Part shown: piece after piece, positions 7,990 to 16,411 of the stretch
Numbering within the stretch: position 1 is the stretch's first letter
Layout: each line of letters starts with the position of its first letter
Origin: Brevibacillus sp.
Lineage (GTDB): Bacteria; Bacillota; Bacilli; Brevibacillales; Brevibacillaceae
Direction of reading: 5' to 3'
Assembly: GCA_029240815.1 (NCBI GenBank)
Contig: JARDZO010000019.1
Location: 1-34,975 of the forward strand
DNA length: 34,975 nt
Position numbers and translations under genes: made by a program
Notes under the pieces: model-generated
What the model saw: only the letters and a program-made list of their open reading frames with translations
Told to the model about the DNA's origin: nothing
Database searches by the model: none

Positions 7990-8412
7990 TTACAGAATTA
8001 TCGTGCTTCTTCCCGTGAACACCAGATTGCCGTCCAAATCCTCGCCGCGGATTTCCGTCACCAGAAAGGTCATCGCCCCCAGCTTCCCTGCGCGCTCGTA
8101 CACATCCACTACCTTGCTAGAGCAGCGCAGCGACTCGCCTGCGACAATCGGCCGAACATAGCTATACTCTTGCTCGCCATGCAGCACACGCGCCGCCTTG
8201 ATTTGAAGATTGGGATTGGGTACACGAAATGTGGTCGGGAATGTCGGTGGTGCAACCAAACTGGCAAAGCCCTGTTTTTTCGCAAATTCCTCATCCGTAT
8301 ATAGAGGATTGGGGTCGCCAATCGCATTGGCAAATGTCCGGATTGCGCCTTTCTCGATCTCTATCACTTTCGACTCACTTGTACTGCCAATCACACTGCG
8401 ATCAAGTACCAA
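7990..8412 (-). CDS. FAS1-like hotdog dehydratase subunit (140 aa)
   Basis: This is a MaoC_dehydrat_N/FAS1-like hotdog protein. The place of the catalytic motif reads GDPNPLYTD (32-40): the Asp is kept but the His is Tyr38. In characterised heterodimeric hydratases the N-terminal-type subunit likewise lacks the catalytic His and instead makes room for a bulky acyl chain. A structural, substrate-binding subunit paired with the next gene is the best inference. The start is TTG 8410-8412, chosen because GGAGG lies 8 bases upstream and no ATG is nearby. It sits 34 bases after the acyl-CoA dehydrogenase. Confidence 0.87.
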   Translation of the reverse strand: MVLDRSVIGSTSESKVIEIEKGAIRTFANAIGDPNPLYTDEEFAKKQGFASLVAPPTFPTTFRVPNPNLQIKAARVLHGEQEYSYVRPIVAGESLRCSSKVVDVYERAGKLGAMTFLVTEIRGEDLDGNLVFTGRSTIIL

Positions 8413-8446
8413 AGAAGAGCCCTCCTTTCATAGAATCGATTCAGTT

Positions 8447-9613
8447 TTACAAGAGCTCGCCCACTTTCACATGGCCTTTGAGCAGATTGCGGGAGATCGT
8501 CCGTTTTTGAATCTCATCCGTTCCTTCAAAAATGCGCCACAACCGCGCTTCACGATACCAGCGCTCGATAGGCAGCTCTTTGGTGTAGCCCATACCACCG
8601 TGAATTTGCAGCACGCGGTCCACGACCTGGTTGGCCATGACTGATCCGTACAGCTTGGCGATGGAGGATTGGTGACGAGCGTCCATGCCGTTCTCCACCA
8701 TCCATGCGGCGCGCAGCACGATCCATTTAGCAGCTTCGATCTCCACTGCGGAATCCGCAATCATCCATTGAATCGCTTGACGCTCTGCGATCGGTTTGCC
8801 AAAGGTTACGCGCTGTTTCGAATAATCAATTCCCATTTGCAGCAGACGTTCAGCGGCCCCCACTGCGCGGGCTGGAATCGCCCAGCGTCCTTGACCGATC
8901 CATTTCATACTCAGATTAAAGCCCTTGCCCAACTCTCCCAGAATGTTCGCTTCGGGCACACGGACGTTTTCAAAGACGAGAGAGGCAGGTCCCCATTCGC
9001 CCATCGTCGGAATATTTTCCGAGCGCCAGCCCATATCGCGATCCACCAAGAAGCAGGTTACACCGCCATCTGCCCCTTTTTCCTTGTCCGTTACCGCGAA
9101 TACCATCACGAAGTCCGCTTCATTTCCGTTGGTGATGAATGTTTTTTCCCCATTCAGCACATATTCGTTGCCATCCTTGACTGCCGTCATGCGAATGCTC
9201 CGTGCATCCGAACCAGCTCCTGGCTCTGTGATCGCAAAGCAGGAACGGCGCTCTCCATTAATGAGCGGGATCAAATATTTTTGCTTTTGTTCTTCATTGC
9301 AGTGATACAAAATGTTATCCGCGCTGCCACCGAAGTTAAACGGGACGAAGGTTCTGCCCAGCTCCATCGTGATCAATGCGCTCATAATCGGACCGAGATT
9401 GGCTCCGCCGTATTCCTCCGGGGTATTAATGCCCCAGAATCCCGCCGCTTTCGCCTTTTGCTGCAGTGCCTTCACTTCTTCGCGCGAGATGCCTGGCTTG
9501 CCTTCACGCTCGTTGCGCAGCACCTGCTGCTCGTATGGCATGACTTCCTTCTGTACGAAATCTCGCACGGTACGCTGCACCATTCGTTGCTCATCGGATA
9601 ATGTGAAATCCAT
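8447..9613 (-). CDS. Acyl-CoA dehydrogenase (388 aa)
   Basis: FAD-dependent acyl-CoA dehydrogenase of normal length, with three domains: helical N-domain (1-120), beta domain with the flavin signature CFAITEPGAGSD (125-136) and helical C-domain. The catalytic base is the Glu in the RIFEGTDEIQ segment (about residue 363), and MGYTKELPIERWYRE matches the C-terminal family signature. It oxidises an acyl-CoA to the 2-enoyl-CoA and passes electrons to ETF, whose genes head the same operon. ATG 9611-9613 has GGAGG 8 bases upstream. The gap to the SDR gene before it is only 19 bases. The substrate is unknown. Confidence 0.95.
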   Translation of the reverse strand: MDFTLSDEQRMVQRTVRDFVQKEVMPYEQQVLRNEREGKPGISREEVKALQQKAKAAGFWGINTPEEYGGANLGPIMSALITMELGRTFVPFNFGGSADNILYHCNEEQKQKYLIPLINGERRSCFAITEPGAGSDARSIRMTAVKDGNEYVLNGEKTFITNGNEADFVMVFAVTDKEKGADGGVTCFLVDRDMGWRSENIPTMGEWGPASLVFENVRVPEANILGELGKGFNLSMKWIGQGRWAIPARAVGAAERLLQMGIDYSKQRVTFGKPIAERQAIQWMIADSAVEIEAAKWIVLRAAWMVENGMDARHQSSIAKLYGSVMANQVVDRVLQIHGGMGYTKELPIERWYREARLWRIFEGTDEIQKRTISRNLLKGHVKVGELL

Positions 9614-9632
9614 TTTTCATTCCTCCTTTTAA

Positions 9633-10391
9633 TTAGCGACTGCCGCCGTTTATATAAATGACTTGACCAGACACATAGCTTGCATCCTCACTCACCAGAT
9701 ACGCCACCAGATTTGCCACGTCCTCAGGCTGGCCTACACGGCGCAAAGGAATCCGCTGGGAAGCCATCCGTTGGTTCTCCTCAAAATCAGCACCTACCCG
9801 CTCTGCTGTTTGACGCGTCATGTCGGTGGCGATGAAGCCAGGGGCGACAGCATTGACATTGATGTTAAAAGGGCCAAGCTCGATCGCCAGCGTCTTCGTA
9901 AAGCCCTGCAAGCCTGCCTTGGCTGCGGAATAGTTAGCCTGCCCGCGATTACCCAATGCAGAGGTGCTGCTCGTATTGACGATTTTTCCGTAGCGCTGCT
10001 CCACCATGTACTTTTGCGCCGCACGACTGCACAAAAAGCTTCCCTTTAGATGCACGTTCATGACCGTATCCCAGTCATCATCGCTCATTTTAAAAAGCAG
10101 ATTATCCCGCAGCACACCTGCATTGTTCACCAGAATATCAAGTCGGCCAAACTGAGAGGCCACCTTGGCAAAAGCACCTTCTACGTCTTTGGCGTCTGCC
10201 ACGTTGCAGCCGATGGCTATCGCTTCTCCGCCTGCTTCCTTGATCAACTGCACGGTTTCCACGCAGGCTTCCTCTTTCAGATCGATTACGCCAACCTTTG
10301 CGCCGTCTTTCGCCAGTCGCCGTGCCGTAGCCGCTCCAATACCGCGACCAGCCCCCGTCACCACCGCTACCCTGCCTGTCAACTGCCCCAT
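9633..10391 (-). CDS. SDR oxidoreductase, FabG-like (252 aa)
   Basis: A classical short-chain dehydrogenase/reductase. It shows the nucleotide-binding TGAGRGIG (12-19), NNAG (89-92), and the catalytic Ser142, Tyr154 and Lys158 (YSAAK). The C-terminal YVSGQVIYINGG segment is typical of 3-oxoacyl-ACP/CoA reductases and hydroxyacyl-CoA dehydrogenases. Asp37 after the second strand (VGVIDLKE) suggests a preference for NAD(H). In this catabolic setting oxidation of a hydroxyacyl-CoA, or of an alcohol after C-C cleavage, is more likely than fatty acid synthesis. The frame is open to 10439, but ATG 10389-10391 has AAGGAGG seven bases upstream and avoids overlap with the preceding gene. Confidence 0.93.
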   Translation of the reverse strand: MGQLTGRVAVVTGAGRGIGAATARRLAKDGAKVGVIDLKEEACVETVQLIKEAGGEAIAIGCNVADAKDVEGAFAKVASQFGRLDILVNNAGVLRDNLLFKMSDDDWDTVMNVHLKGSFLCSRAAQKYMVEQRYGKIVNTSSTSALGNRGQANYSAAKAGLQGFTKTLAIELGPFNINVNAVAPGFIATDMTRQTAERVGADFEENQRMASQRIPLRRVGQPEDVANLVAYLVSEDASYVSGQVIYINGGSR

Positions 10392-10407
10392 TCCCAAACC
10401 TCCTTTT

Positions 10408-11340
10408 CTAAATCGCCCGATAGTGGGCCACTTTGCCAACCATCTGAACCGCGGCTCTTGCCTGCTCTTCCAGCAGATCTAAATGCCCCTGAATTTCCGA
10501 TAGCCCTAAAAAGATCGATCTCCCCTGTAAAAACGGAAAAAGTGCTTGACTCAACTCATAGACCGAATGCGGATTCTCTCTCAAGTGCTCGTAGATCCGC
10601 TCGCAGCGCTCCTTTTGCTCGGCAAAACGCTTGTCAATCACCCGGCGATGCCCGCGATAGGCGGAACCGTGTCCGGGATAGATGGTGTGAAACGACAAAT
10701 CGTATGTCTTCCGTAGCGATTCCCGCAGCTGGACGAGCGGCTTTTCTCTCTCTTTTTGATCCTGATCAGGCGGCACGATGAAAGCGTTTGCGGAAATATG
10801 TTCCAACAGGTAGTCCCCGACGAACGCATCCCCCGTCCTTTCATTCCACAAACAAATATCACTTTGACTATGTCCCGGCACATACAATACTTTTAGCTCT
10901 TCACCGCCAGCCGTTATCGTATCGCCATCTCTCACATACCGGACATGCCGCCATTCTTTGGGACGATAAGGCTGCTTGCGTTGAAAAATATCAGCGGCTC
11001 CACACCGCGCAATGAACGATGCAAAAAATGATTCCGTCTGCTCGTGAACCGCTTTTCCGGAAGTTAGCTGTCGCTGTGCTTGTTCGTGCACATAAATCGG
11101 AATGTCTACATGCCGCTGGATGTCCGTCACACCGCCACAGTGATCTTCATGCATATGGGTCACAATGATCTGCTGCAGGTCGTGAAGATCAAGCCCATGC
11201 GTCGCTAATCCCGCTTTTAACTGGTCCAACGATACTTGCCCTGGTATCCCGCAATCGATCAAGGTAACTGGATCACCGGCAAGTACGTAAACGTTCACGT
11301 CCCCCTCCGCGTATGCTGTTTCGATTTCAATTTGGATCAT
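10408..11340 (-). CDS. MBL-fold metallo-hydrolase, LACTB2-like (310 aa)
   Basis: Metallo-beta-lactamase-fold hydrolase with the binuclear metal motif THMHEDH (His62, His64, Asp66, His67), PGHSQSD, VGDYL (bridging Asp) and YPGHG. A C-terminal helical region of about 90 residues resembles the winged-helix tail of LACTB2-like proteins. Family members hydrolyse thioesters, lactones or other esters; in an acyl-CoA operon a thioesterase or lactonase role is plausible but not shown. ATG 11338-11340 gives a start typical of the fold. Its purine-rich site (GGAGGGG) is rather far at about 16 bases. An in-frame TTG at 11425-11427, 8 bases after AGGAGGG, would add 29 residues with a hydrophobic beginning. 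The SDR gene follows after 16 bases. Confidence 0.82.
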   Translation of the reverse strand: MIQIEIETAYAEGDVNVYVLAGDPVTLIDCGIPGQVSLDQLKAGLATHGLDLHDLQQIIVTHMHEDHCGGVTDIQRHVDIPIYVHEQAQRQLTSGKAVHEQTESFFASFIARCGAADIFQRKQPYRPKEWRHVRYVRDGDTITAGGEELKVLYVPGHSQSDICLWNERTGDAFVGDYLLEHISANAFIVPPDQDQKEREKPLVQLRESLRKTYDLSFHTIYPGHGSAYRGHRRVIDKRFAEQKERCERIYEHLRENPHSVYELSQALFPFLQGRSIFLGLSEIQGHLDLLEEQARAAVQMVGKVAHYRAI

Positions 11341-11553
11341 GCTTGAGATAGACTCGCCCCTCCCCTCTCTCTCTTTCTGAATGTTCACGCTTTTTATCAT
11401 TGCAACAACCGTGCCAGTGAAGAGCAAGACGGAATCCCTCCTGCTCTTCCACGCCATTAGCTTACGCTGCTCTATACCGATTCAATTTTGATTTACTCTT
11501 TTTGCCAAATCGAGATCAAACAAGCCACAACCGAGTAACTTATTTTTGACTTA

Positions 11554-12504
11554 CTAATTCATTTTTGTTTCACTCTTCACGCTTCCTTTTCCCACAAAGG
11601 CTGGACGCGTAAATTGCTCCACATAGTCTGGATTCAGCTTGTGAGCAAGAGCAAAGTCAAGAAAGTAATCGCCCAATGGCTCTCCGTTTCGAATCATTCG
11701 CTTCAAGTGCTTGGCGATTCCCATCTGCTCATTTCGGACGATAAATGCCGCCTGCTCATGGTCCTTGCGAAAATAGATGACGTCCTGCAGGATCAGCTCG
11801 GCGGGCGAGCAGCCTCTTTTTATCGCTTGCTTGATCCGCTCCTCGCGACGGTCAATGATCTCCAGGTACTGCTCCAGCTTTTTGGGATACTCCCCCTGCA
11901 ATACCATGCCCTTCTGGTGGGAGGTGAGCAAATATTTGGCTTCCACCTCAAGCGTCATGCGGGCAGAGGCAATAAATTGGTCGATGTCGCTGTCAGGTCC
12001 AAAGTACCAAGGTCCAAAGCTGGTCAGATCAATATCGCCGATCATCAGAATGCCATGCTCCGGGATGTAGGGGCAGCAAAAGCCCTCACTATGTCCTGGT
12101 GCATGAAGCATGATCACCGTCGTTCCTGACATATTGATTTCCTGCTCATAGGGATAGATCAGCTGTGCTGTTCCCGCTGCTTTCGTAGAATTCGTACCGG
12201 TGGCTTGACTCCGCCTCATTTCCGCAAACTGCAGGAGCCGGGTATAATCGTACGGGTTTGTAAGGATTTGCGTCTGATCAAACAGAGGCGTCCCGCTCGT
12301 ATGGTCGGGATGAAAGTGCGTCAAATAAATCTGCCGGATATTCTGCTGCTGCAAATAAGCGAAAACAGAAGGTCCGCCTCCGCAATCGATCAGCGTGCTC
12401 TCCCCCCCGCTCTTGTCGCGAATCAAGAGGGAGGTGGAGAATGGTGAGCGGCTCTGACTCTCTCCGATGACGATTTCCACTGGACCGATTTTTTCGTAAT
12501 TCAT
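11554..12504 (-). CDS. MBL-fold metallo-hydrolase (316 aa)
   Basis: A second metallo-beta-lactamase-fold hydrolase, clearly different from its neighbour. Metal ligands are THFHPDH (His63, His65, Asp67, His68), the His in APGHSEG, the Asp in GDIDL and the His in LLTSHQKG. The C-terminal third is helical and charged and may form a lid. Its start ATG 12502-12504 lies four bases after the etfA TAA, so the two are translationally coupled. Function is unknown; hydrolysis of a thioester, lactone or ester intermediate is the contextual guess. A gap of 213 bases to the next MBL gene is AT-rich and holds no promoter or terminator that I can defend. Confidence 0.85.
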   Translation of the reverse strand: MNYEKIGPVEIVIGESQSRSPFSTSLLIRDKSGGESTLIDCGGGPSVFAYLQQQNIRQIYLTHFHPDHTSGTPLFDQTQILTNPYDYTRLLQFAEMRRSQATGTNSTKAAGTAQLIYPYEQEINMSGTTVIMLHAPGHSEGFCCPYIPEHGILMIGDIDLTSFGPWYFGPDSDIDQFIASARMTLEVEAKYLLTSHQKGMVLQGEYPKKLEQYLEIIDRREERIKQAIKRGCSPAELILQDVIYFRKDHEQAAFIVRNEQMGIAKHLKRMIRNGEPLGDYFLDFALAHKLNPDYVEQFTRPAFVGKGSVKSETKMN

Positions 12505-12508
12505 GACT

Positions 12509-13483
12509 TTACCCCTGTGTCATCAGCACATTTTGAAATTCTGCCGTCAGAAGCGGCACTACTTCAAACAAATCGCCAACGATCCCGTAGTCCGCCACCT
12601 GAAAAATCGGTGCCTCCGGATCTTTATTGATGGCCACAATGCATTTGGAATTCGACATTCCTGCTAGATGCTGAATCGCTCCAGAGATGCCGCAGGCAAT
12701 GTACAGATCAGGCGTCACCACTTTACCGGTCTGCCCGATCTGCATCGCATAGTGGCAGTATCCGGCATCGCAGGCACCACGAGATGCGCCGACTGCACCG
12801 CCAAGCACATCAGCCAGCTCCTTTAATACCGCGAACCCTTCTGCGCTTTTGACTCCACGTCCACCGGAGATGATAATTTTCGCTTCGCTCAAATCGACGC
12901 CACCTGCGGTTTTTCGCACGATTTCTTTGACGATCGTTCGAATATCCTTGATCTCTGGTTGAAAAGGGACGATCTGCGTCTGCACCGGGTTCTCCACCGG
13001 TTGAAAGTTGTTGGCACGCAGCGTCGCAAAGATGACCCCTTCCTGAAATCCACGCTTTTGAAATGCTTTGCCCGCATAGATGGGGCGATCAAAGGCAAAG
13101 CTCCCCCCTCTGTCCTCAATCGCGGTGCAATCGGTGAGCAGACCAAGCCCCAAGCGAGCCGCCACCCGAGGTGCCACCTCTTTGCCAATCGCAGTATGGC
13201 CCATCAGGATGACATCAGGAGAAATCGCTTGAACCAGCTGGAGCAGCGTCTGTACATAAGCATCAGGTGTGTAGTCAGCCAGGACTTCATCCTCCGCCAC
13301 GTACAGCTTGTCGGGACCGTACCGGCTGATCGCCTCCACATGAGAAGCGCCTCCGTTTCCGATGAGTGCGGCGACAACTTCCCCACCCTCTGCCAGCTTT
13401 TGTGCCACCGTCAACGCTTCGAATGAGACATTTCTCAATTTTCCTTCTTTGGCTTCCGCAAGCACCATGACTTTCTTTCCCAT
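12509..13483 (-). CDS. etfA: Electron transfer flavoprotein alpha subunit
   Basis: EtfA (324 aa), the FAD-carrying subunit of the soluble flavoprotein that takes electrons from acyl-CoA dehydrogenases. The N-terminal domain has the alpha/beta Rossmann-like fold. The C-terminal FAD domain shows GGRGVKSAEGF and the family signature ISGAIQHLAGM followed by INKDPEAPIF and ADYGIVGDLFEV. The frame is open further upstream, but ATG 13481-13483 is preceded by AAAGGAGG and gives the expected N-terminus. It follows etfB by 16 bases. The nearest acyl-CoA dehydrogenase is in the same operon, and the likely acceptor is the membrane Fe-S protein at 16412-18478. Confidence 0.96.
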   Translation of the reverse strand: MGKKVMVLAEAKEGKLRNVSFEALTVAQKLAEGGEVVAALIGNGGASHVEAISRYGPDKLYVAEDEVLADYTPDAYVQTLLQLVQAISPDVILMGHTAIGKEVAPRVAARLGLGLLTDCTAIEDRGGSFAFDRPIYAGKAFQKRGFQEGVIFATLRANNFQPVENPVQTQIVPFQPEIKDIRTIVKEIVRKTAGGVDLSEAKIIISGGRGVKSAEGFAVLKELADVLGGAVGASRGACDAGYCHYAMQIGQTGKVVTPDLYIACGISGAIQHLAGMSNSKCIVAINKDPEAPIFQVADYGIVGDLFEVVPLLTAEFQNVLMTQG

Positions 13484-13499
13484 CGGTACTCCTCCTTTG

Positions 13500-14267
13500 T
13501 TAAATGACTTTCGCTTCTTTGCGCAGCAACTGAACCAGCTCACTCACTTGTTGTCCGAAATCGTCGGCGAGTATGCGCCCCGCTTTCTTTTGTGGTGGAT
13601 AAAATTGGTCGAGCACAATCGTCCGTGCAGCCAGCTCGTCTTTGTTCAGTCCCAAATCATCGACGGTTAGGCATTCCAGCGGCTTTTTCTTCGCCTTCAT
13701 AATGCCGGGCAGAGAGGGGTAGCGCGGTTCATTCAGTCCTTGCTGCGCCGTCACCAACAGGGGTAACTGGACCTCGGCAACCTCTAGATCTCCTTCTACA
13801 TCGCGCTCTACGGTTGCTGTATTCCCCTCAATCACGAGCTTGGTCACAGCAGAGGCATGCGCGATGTCCAGTGCTTCTGCCACTCGCAGCGCCACTTGGC
13901 CGGCACCCGAATCTACTGCCATATTGCCGCCTAGTACGAGGTCAAAGGAGCGCGTTTTAATGGCTGCCGCCAGCAGCTGAGAGATCGTCCATTCGTCGCA
14001 TTCGAGGTCTTCCGAATCAATCCGTACGCCTCGATCCGCTCCCATCGCTAGCGCGGTGCGGATCGCATCCTCCGTCCGCTGCGGCCCGACCGTGATCACC
14101 GTGACTTCACCGCCAACCTCTTCCTTGAGCTTGACAGCCTCTTCAATCGCATACTCGTCGTATGGGTTGATGATGAACTGCACCCCATCTTCATTGATTT
14201 TCCCATTCTGCAGCACCACTTTTTCTTCCGTATCAAACGTTTGCTTTAGCAGTACCAAGATTTCCAT
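13500..14267 (-). CDS. etfB: Electron transfer flavoprotein beta subunit
   Basis: EtfB (255 aa), partner of EtfA and binder of AMP in classical ETFs. The sequence begins MEILVLLKQTFDTEE and contains the beta-subunit signature LNEPRYPSLPGIMKAKKKP (about 178-196), which includes the recognition-loop region that docks dehydrogenases. It is the first gene after the sigma54 promoter at 14325-14340, with ATG 14265-14267 and GGGAGGG a few bases upstream. Expression of the entire downstream operon is thereby probably tied to the adjacent activator. Confidence 0.96.
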   Translation of the reverse strand: MEILVLLKQTFDTEEKVVLQNGKINEDGVQFIINPYDEYAIEEAVKLKEEVGGEVTVITVGPQRTEDAIRTALAMGADRGVRIDSEDLECDEWTISQLLAAAIKTRSFDLVLGGNMAVDSGAGQVALRVAEALDIAHASAVTKLVIEGNTATVERDVEGDLEVAEVQLPLLVTAQQGLNEPRYPSLPGIMKAKKKPLECLTVDDLGLNKDELAARTIVLDQFYPPQKKAGRILADDFGQQVSELVQLLRKEAKVI

Positions 14268-14324
14268 TTGTGTCCCTCCCTTTTTTCATGCCTTTTCTTA
14301 AAGTTGGATATATTGGTTTCTTGA

Positions 14325-14340
14325 AGCAAAAAGTGTGCCA
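14325..14340 (-). promoter_or_regulatory. Sigma54 (-24/-12) promoter of etfBA operon
   Basis: On the minus strand TGGCAC-ACTTT-TTGCT matches the RpoN consensus TGGCAC-N5-TTGCW exactly, with the invariant GG and GC ten bases apart. The expected start of transcription is near 14314, about 47 bases upstream of the etfB ATG. The gene just upstream encodes a sigma54-dependent activator. Confidence 0.88.
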
Positions 14341-14375
14341 TAAGGAGGGGCGGCTCCTGAATAGAGGACAGTTCC

Positions 14376-14410
14376 AAAAAAAAAGCAGCCTCCCATCGCT
14401 AGGAGGCTGC
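14376..14410 (-). terminator. Terminator of the sigma54-activator gene
   Basis: GCAGCCTCC (14385-14393) and GGAGGCTGC (14402-14410) form a perfect 9-bp GC-rich stem followed on the minus strand by nine Ts. It ends transcription of the activator 24 bases after its stop codon and isolates the sigma54 promoter of etfB. Confidence 0.95.
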
Positions 14411-14433
14411 CTCATTATTCCGCTATTTTCCCA

Positions 14434-16110
14434 TTACAGCTTGTATTTTTTCAGCTTTCTGACGATCGTTGCCTGGCTCGTTCCCAGTTCCTCCGCCATC
14501 TTATAGGTGCTCTGGAATTTTTGTACGGCGAGTGCGAGAATTTCTCGCTCAGCGATCTCGGCTGCTTCTTTTAAGGTCATGACTCTGTTTAGTTCATTGG
14601 ATGAGTGGCTTCCTGTACATTCGCAGTCCATGTAGTCAACTGGCAGATCCTCGACCATGATGATACTCGAAGGGACGGTGAGAACCAGTCGTTCGACCAA
14701 ATTTGTCAGTTCGCGGACGTTTCCCGACCATTTGTAATTGTAGAAGAAGTGCTCCAGTTTATCGTCAAAAGTTTTCTCCATCTTATATTTTTGATTCACT
14801 TTCTCGAGCACATTTTTGGCAAGCGGAACGATATCTTCCTTTCGCTCGCGTAATGGCGGAATGGAAATTGGCAGGACGTTAAGCCGGAAGAACAGATCTT
14901 CTCGAAACTTGCCCTCTGCCACCATCTGCTTTAAATCGCGATTTGTGGCTGCGATTAAACGCACATCGATTTTTTTGGATTTCGTCGCACCGATGCGCTG
15001 GATTTCCTTTTCCTGCAGCACCCGCAGCAGCTTCACTTGGAGAGCGAAAGGCAGCTCGCCAACTTCATCCAAAAAAAGCATCCCATTGTCCGCAAGCTCG
15101 AACATGCCTGGCTTTCCTGTTTTGTTGGCTCCCGTAAAGGCTCCCGCCTCGTAGCCAAACAGCTCCGACTCCAGCAGATCGTAAGGGATGGCTCCACAGT
15201 TTACCTTGATGAAGTCGCCCTTTTGGCTGCGCTTGCTGGAAGTGTAGAGATGCCGCGCCAGCACGTCCTTTCCGACACCGGTTTCGCCTAAAATGAGAAC
15301 GGTAGCGTCTACATCCGCCACCCGCTCTGCCATATCGTAAATATCGATCATCTGCTTGCTTTCGATTACCACATCCGAGTCAATCTGCTTCAGTTTGCAT
15401 TTCAGCATGTCCAGCTCGAGGCGATACTGGTTGTTCAATTCAAAGGCACGCTGCAGCTCATTATAAAAGTGATTAACCTCCGTCAGGTCCCTTACGTTCG
15501 TGATGATTTTGTCAATTTCGCCGTTCTCCTTAAAAATCGGGATCCCTGTTGCAAATGCCTTCCTCTCCGCCAATTGATAAACGTAATCGACTCGTTTTCT
15601 CTCCTCTAGCACTTTTAAGGTGATGGAACGCTTCAACGTCCCTTCCTTGACCAGATCGGAAACGTTGTGCCCGACAAAACAGTGCTTGGGATAGCCCGTC
15701 ATCTTTTCGATCGCGGAATTTACCTTTAGCGTCACACCCGTCTCATCGGTGATGTAGATGCCATCATTGGAACTCTCCATCACGGCTTCCAGCTGCGTTT
15801 CCAGATTGGCAACCTCCTGCCGCATGTGCTGAACTTGCGTGGTATCCGCCACGATGTACAAGGTGAATGGCTGCCCTTCTACCTGGATGGAATGATGCAG
15901 CAAAACATAGGGATGATTATGTAAGGTAACCGAAACAAGAAAAGTTTCTTCTGGCTTCCATTGATCAAACACGGTTTTCACATCAGCACCAACAGTATCT
16001 CCTCCAGCTAGTCTGGCAAAAAGGAAATTGTAATGCTCGATACAGTCCTCTGCATTCGTAATTACCAAAGGAAAAGGTAGATACTCCAACCATTTTTGAC
16101 AATGCTGCAC
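14434..16110 (-). CDS. PAS-type sigma54-dependent transcriptional activator
   Basis: A bacterial enhancer-binding protein of 558 aa. Two PAS-like sensor domains (about 1-95 and 105-215) are followed by a short coiled linker and an AAA+ domain (about 250-490) with Walker A GETGVGKD (275-282), the sigma54-contact loop GAFTGA (323-328) and Walker B MLFLDEVGELP (344-354). The C-terminus is a Fis-type helix-turn-helix (TSQATIVRKLKKYKL). There is no receiver domain, so it probably senses a small ligand or flavin/CoA ester through PAS. The frame is open to 16191, but GTG 16108-16110 lies seven bases after AGGAGGG and removes an unlikely N-terminus. sigma54 promoters flank it on both adjacent operons, its probable targets. 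Confidence 0.95.
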   Translation of the reverse strand: MQHCQKWLEYLPFPLVITNAEDCIEHYNFLFARLAGGDTVGADVKTVFDQWKPEETFLVSVTLHNHPYVLLHHSIQVEGQPFTLYIVADTTQVQHMRQEVANLETQLEAVMESSNDGIYITDETGVTLKVNSAIEKMTGYPKHCFVGHNVSDLVKEGTLKRSITLKVLEERKRVDYVYQLAERKAFATGIPIFKENGEIDKIITNVRDLTEVNHFYNELQRAFELNNQYRLELDMLKCKLKQIDSDVVIESKQMIDIYDMAERVADVDATVLILGETGVGKDVLARHLYTSSKRSQKGDFIKVNCGAIPYDLLESELFGYEAGAFTGANKTGKPGMFELADNGMLFLDEVGELPFALQVKLLRVLQEKEIQRIGATKSKKIDVRLIAATNRDLKQMVAEGKFREDLFFRLNVLPISIPPLRERKEDIVPLAKNVLEKVNQKYKMEKTFDDKLEHFFYNYKWSGNVRELTNLVERLVLTVPSSIIMVEDLPVDYMDCECTGSHSSNELNRVMTLKEAAEIAEREILALAVQKFQSTYKMAEELGTSQATIVRKLKKYKL

Positions 16111-16218
16111 TTTGGTTCCCTCCTGAGTTTCATGATCGAGAGCGTTTTCAAAACGACAGCTGACGAAAATTCCACCAAGAAAAAAACACACGAATGAGCA
16201 ATTCCGTGCGAGCTTCCC

Positions 16219-16331
16219 TAGCTATTCAGTTCCCTTTTATTGTCATAGTTTAAATAGTACAACATTTCTGAATATTTGTCTTGTGCATTCTTGACTTTTC
16301 GTAATTCAACTATGACTTAGCTATTCGTTCC
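16219..16331. repeat. Paired repeats upstream of activator gene
   Basis: Between the activator and the Fe-S oxidoreductase gene, GTCATAGTT (16242-16250) and AACTATGAC (16308-16316) form a 9-bp inverted repeat. TAGCTATTCAGTTCC (16219-16233) recurs almost exactly as TAGCTATTCGTTCC (16318-16331). The stretch is AT-rich and must contain the activator's own promoter. The paired sites could be operators or enhancer sites. The rest of the 300-base gap holds only the terminator at 16370-16407. Confidence 0.5.
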
Positions 16332-16369
16332 ACACCAGGATACGCGGTGATTCACTTTTGCATTCCTGT

Positions 16370-16407
16370 AAAAACCCCCACGAACAGTTTTTTCATTCGT
16401 GAGGGTT
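16370..16407 (-). terminator. Terminator of Fe-S oxidoreductase gene
   Basis: AACCCCCACGAA (16373-16384) pairs with TTCGTGAGGGTT (16396-16407), a 12-base stem with one mismatch, followed on the minus strand by a T-run. It begins five bases after the stop codon of the oxidoreductase. Confidence 0.9.
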
Positions 16408-16411
16408 CCTT

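Noticed and set aside
8669..9601. Open frame of 310 codons on the plus strand
   Set aside because: It lies wholly antisense to the acyl-CoA dehydrogenase gene, has no ribosome binding site and its translation (Cys- and His-rich) is not protein-like. Similar antisense frames at 3023-3688, 17753-18457 and 20409-21146 are rejected for the same reason.
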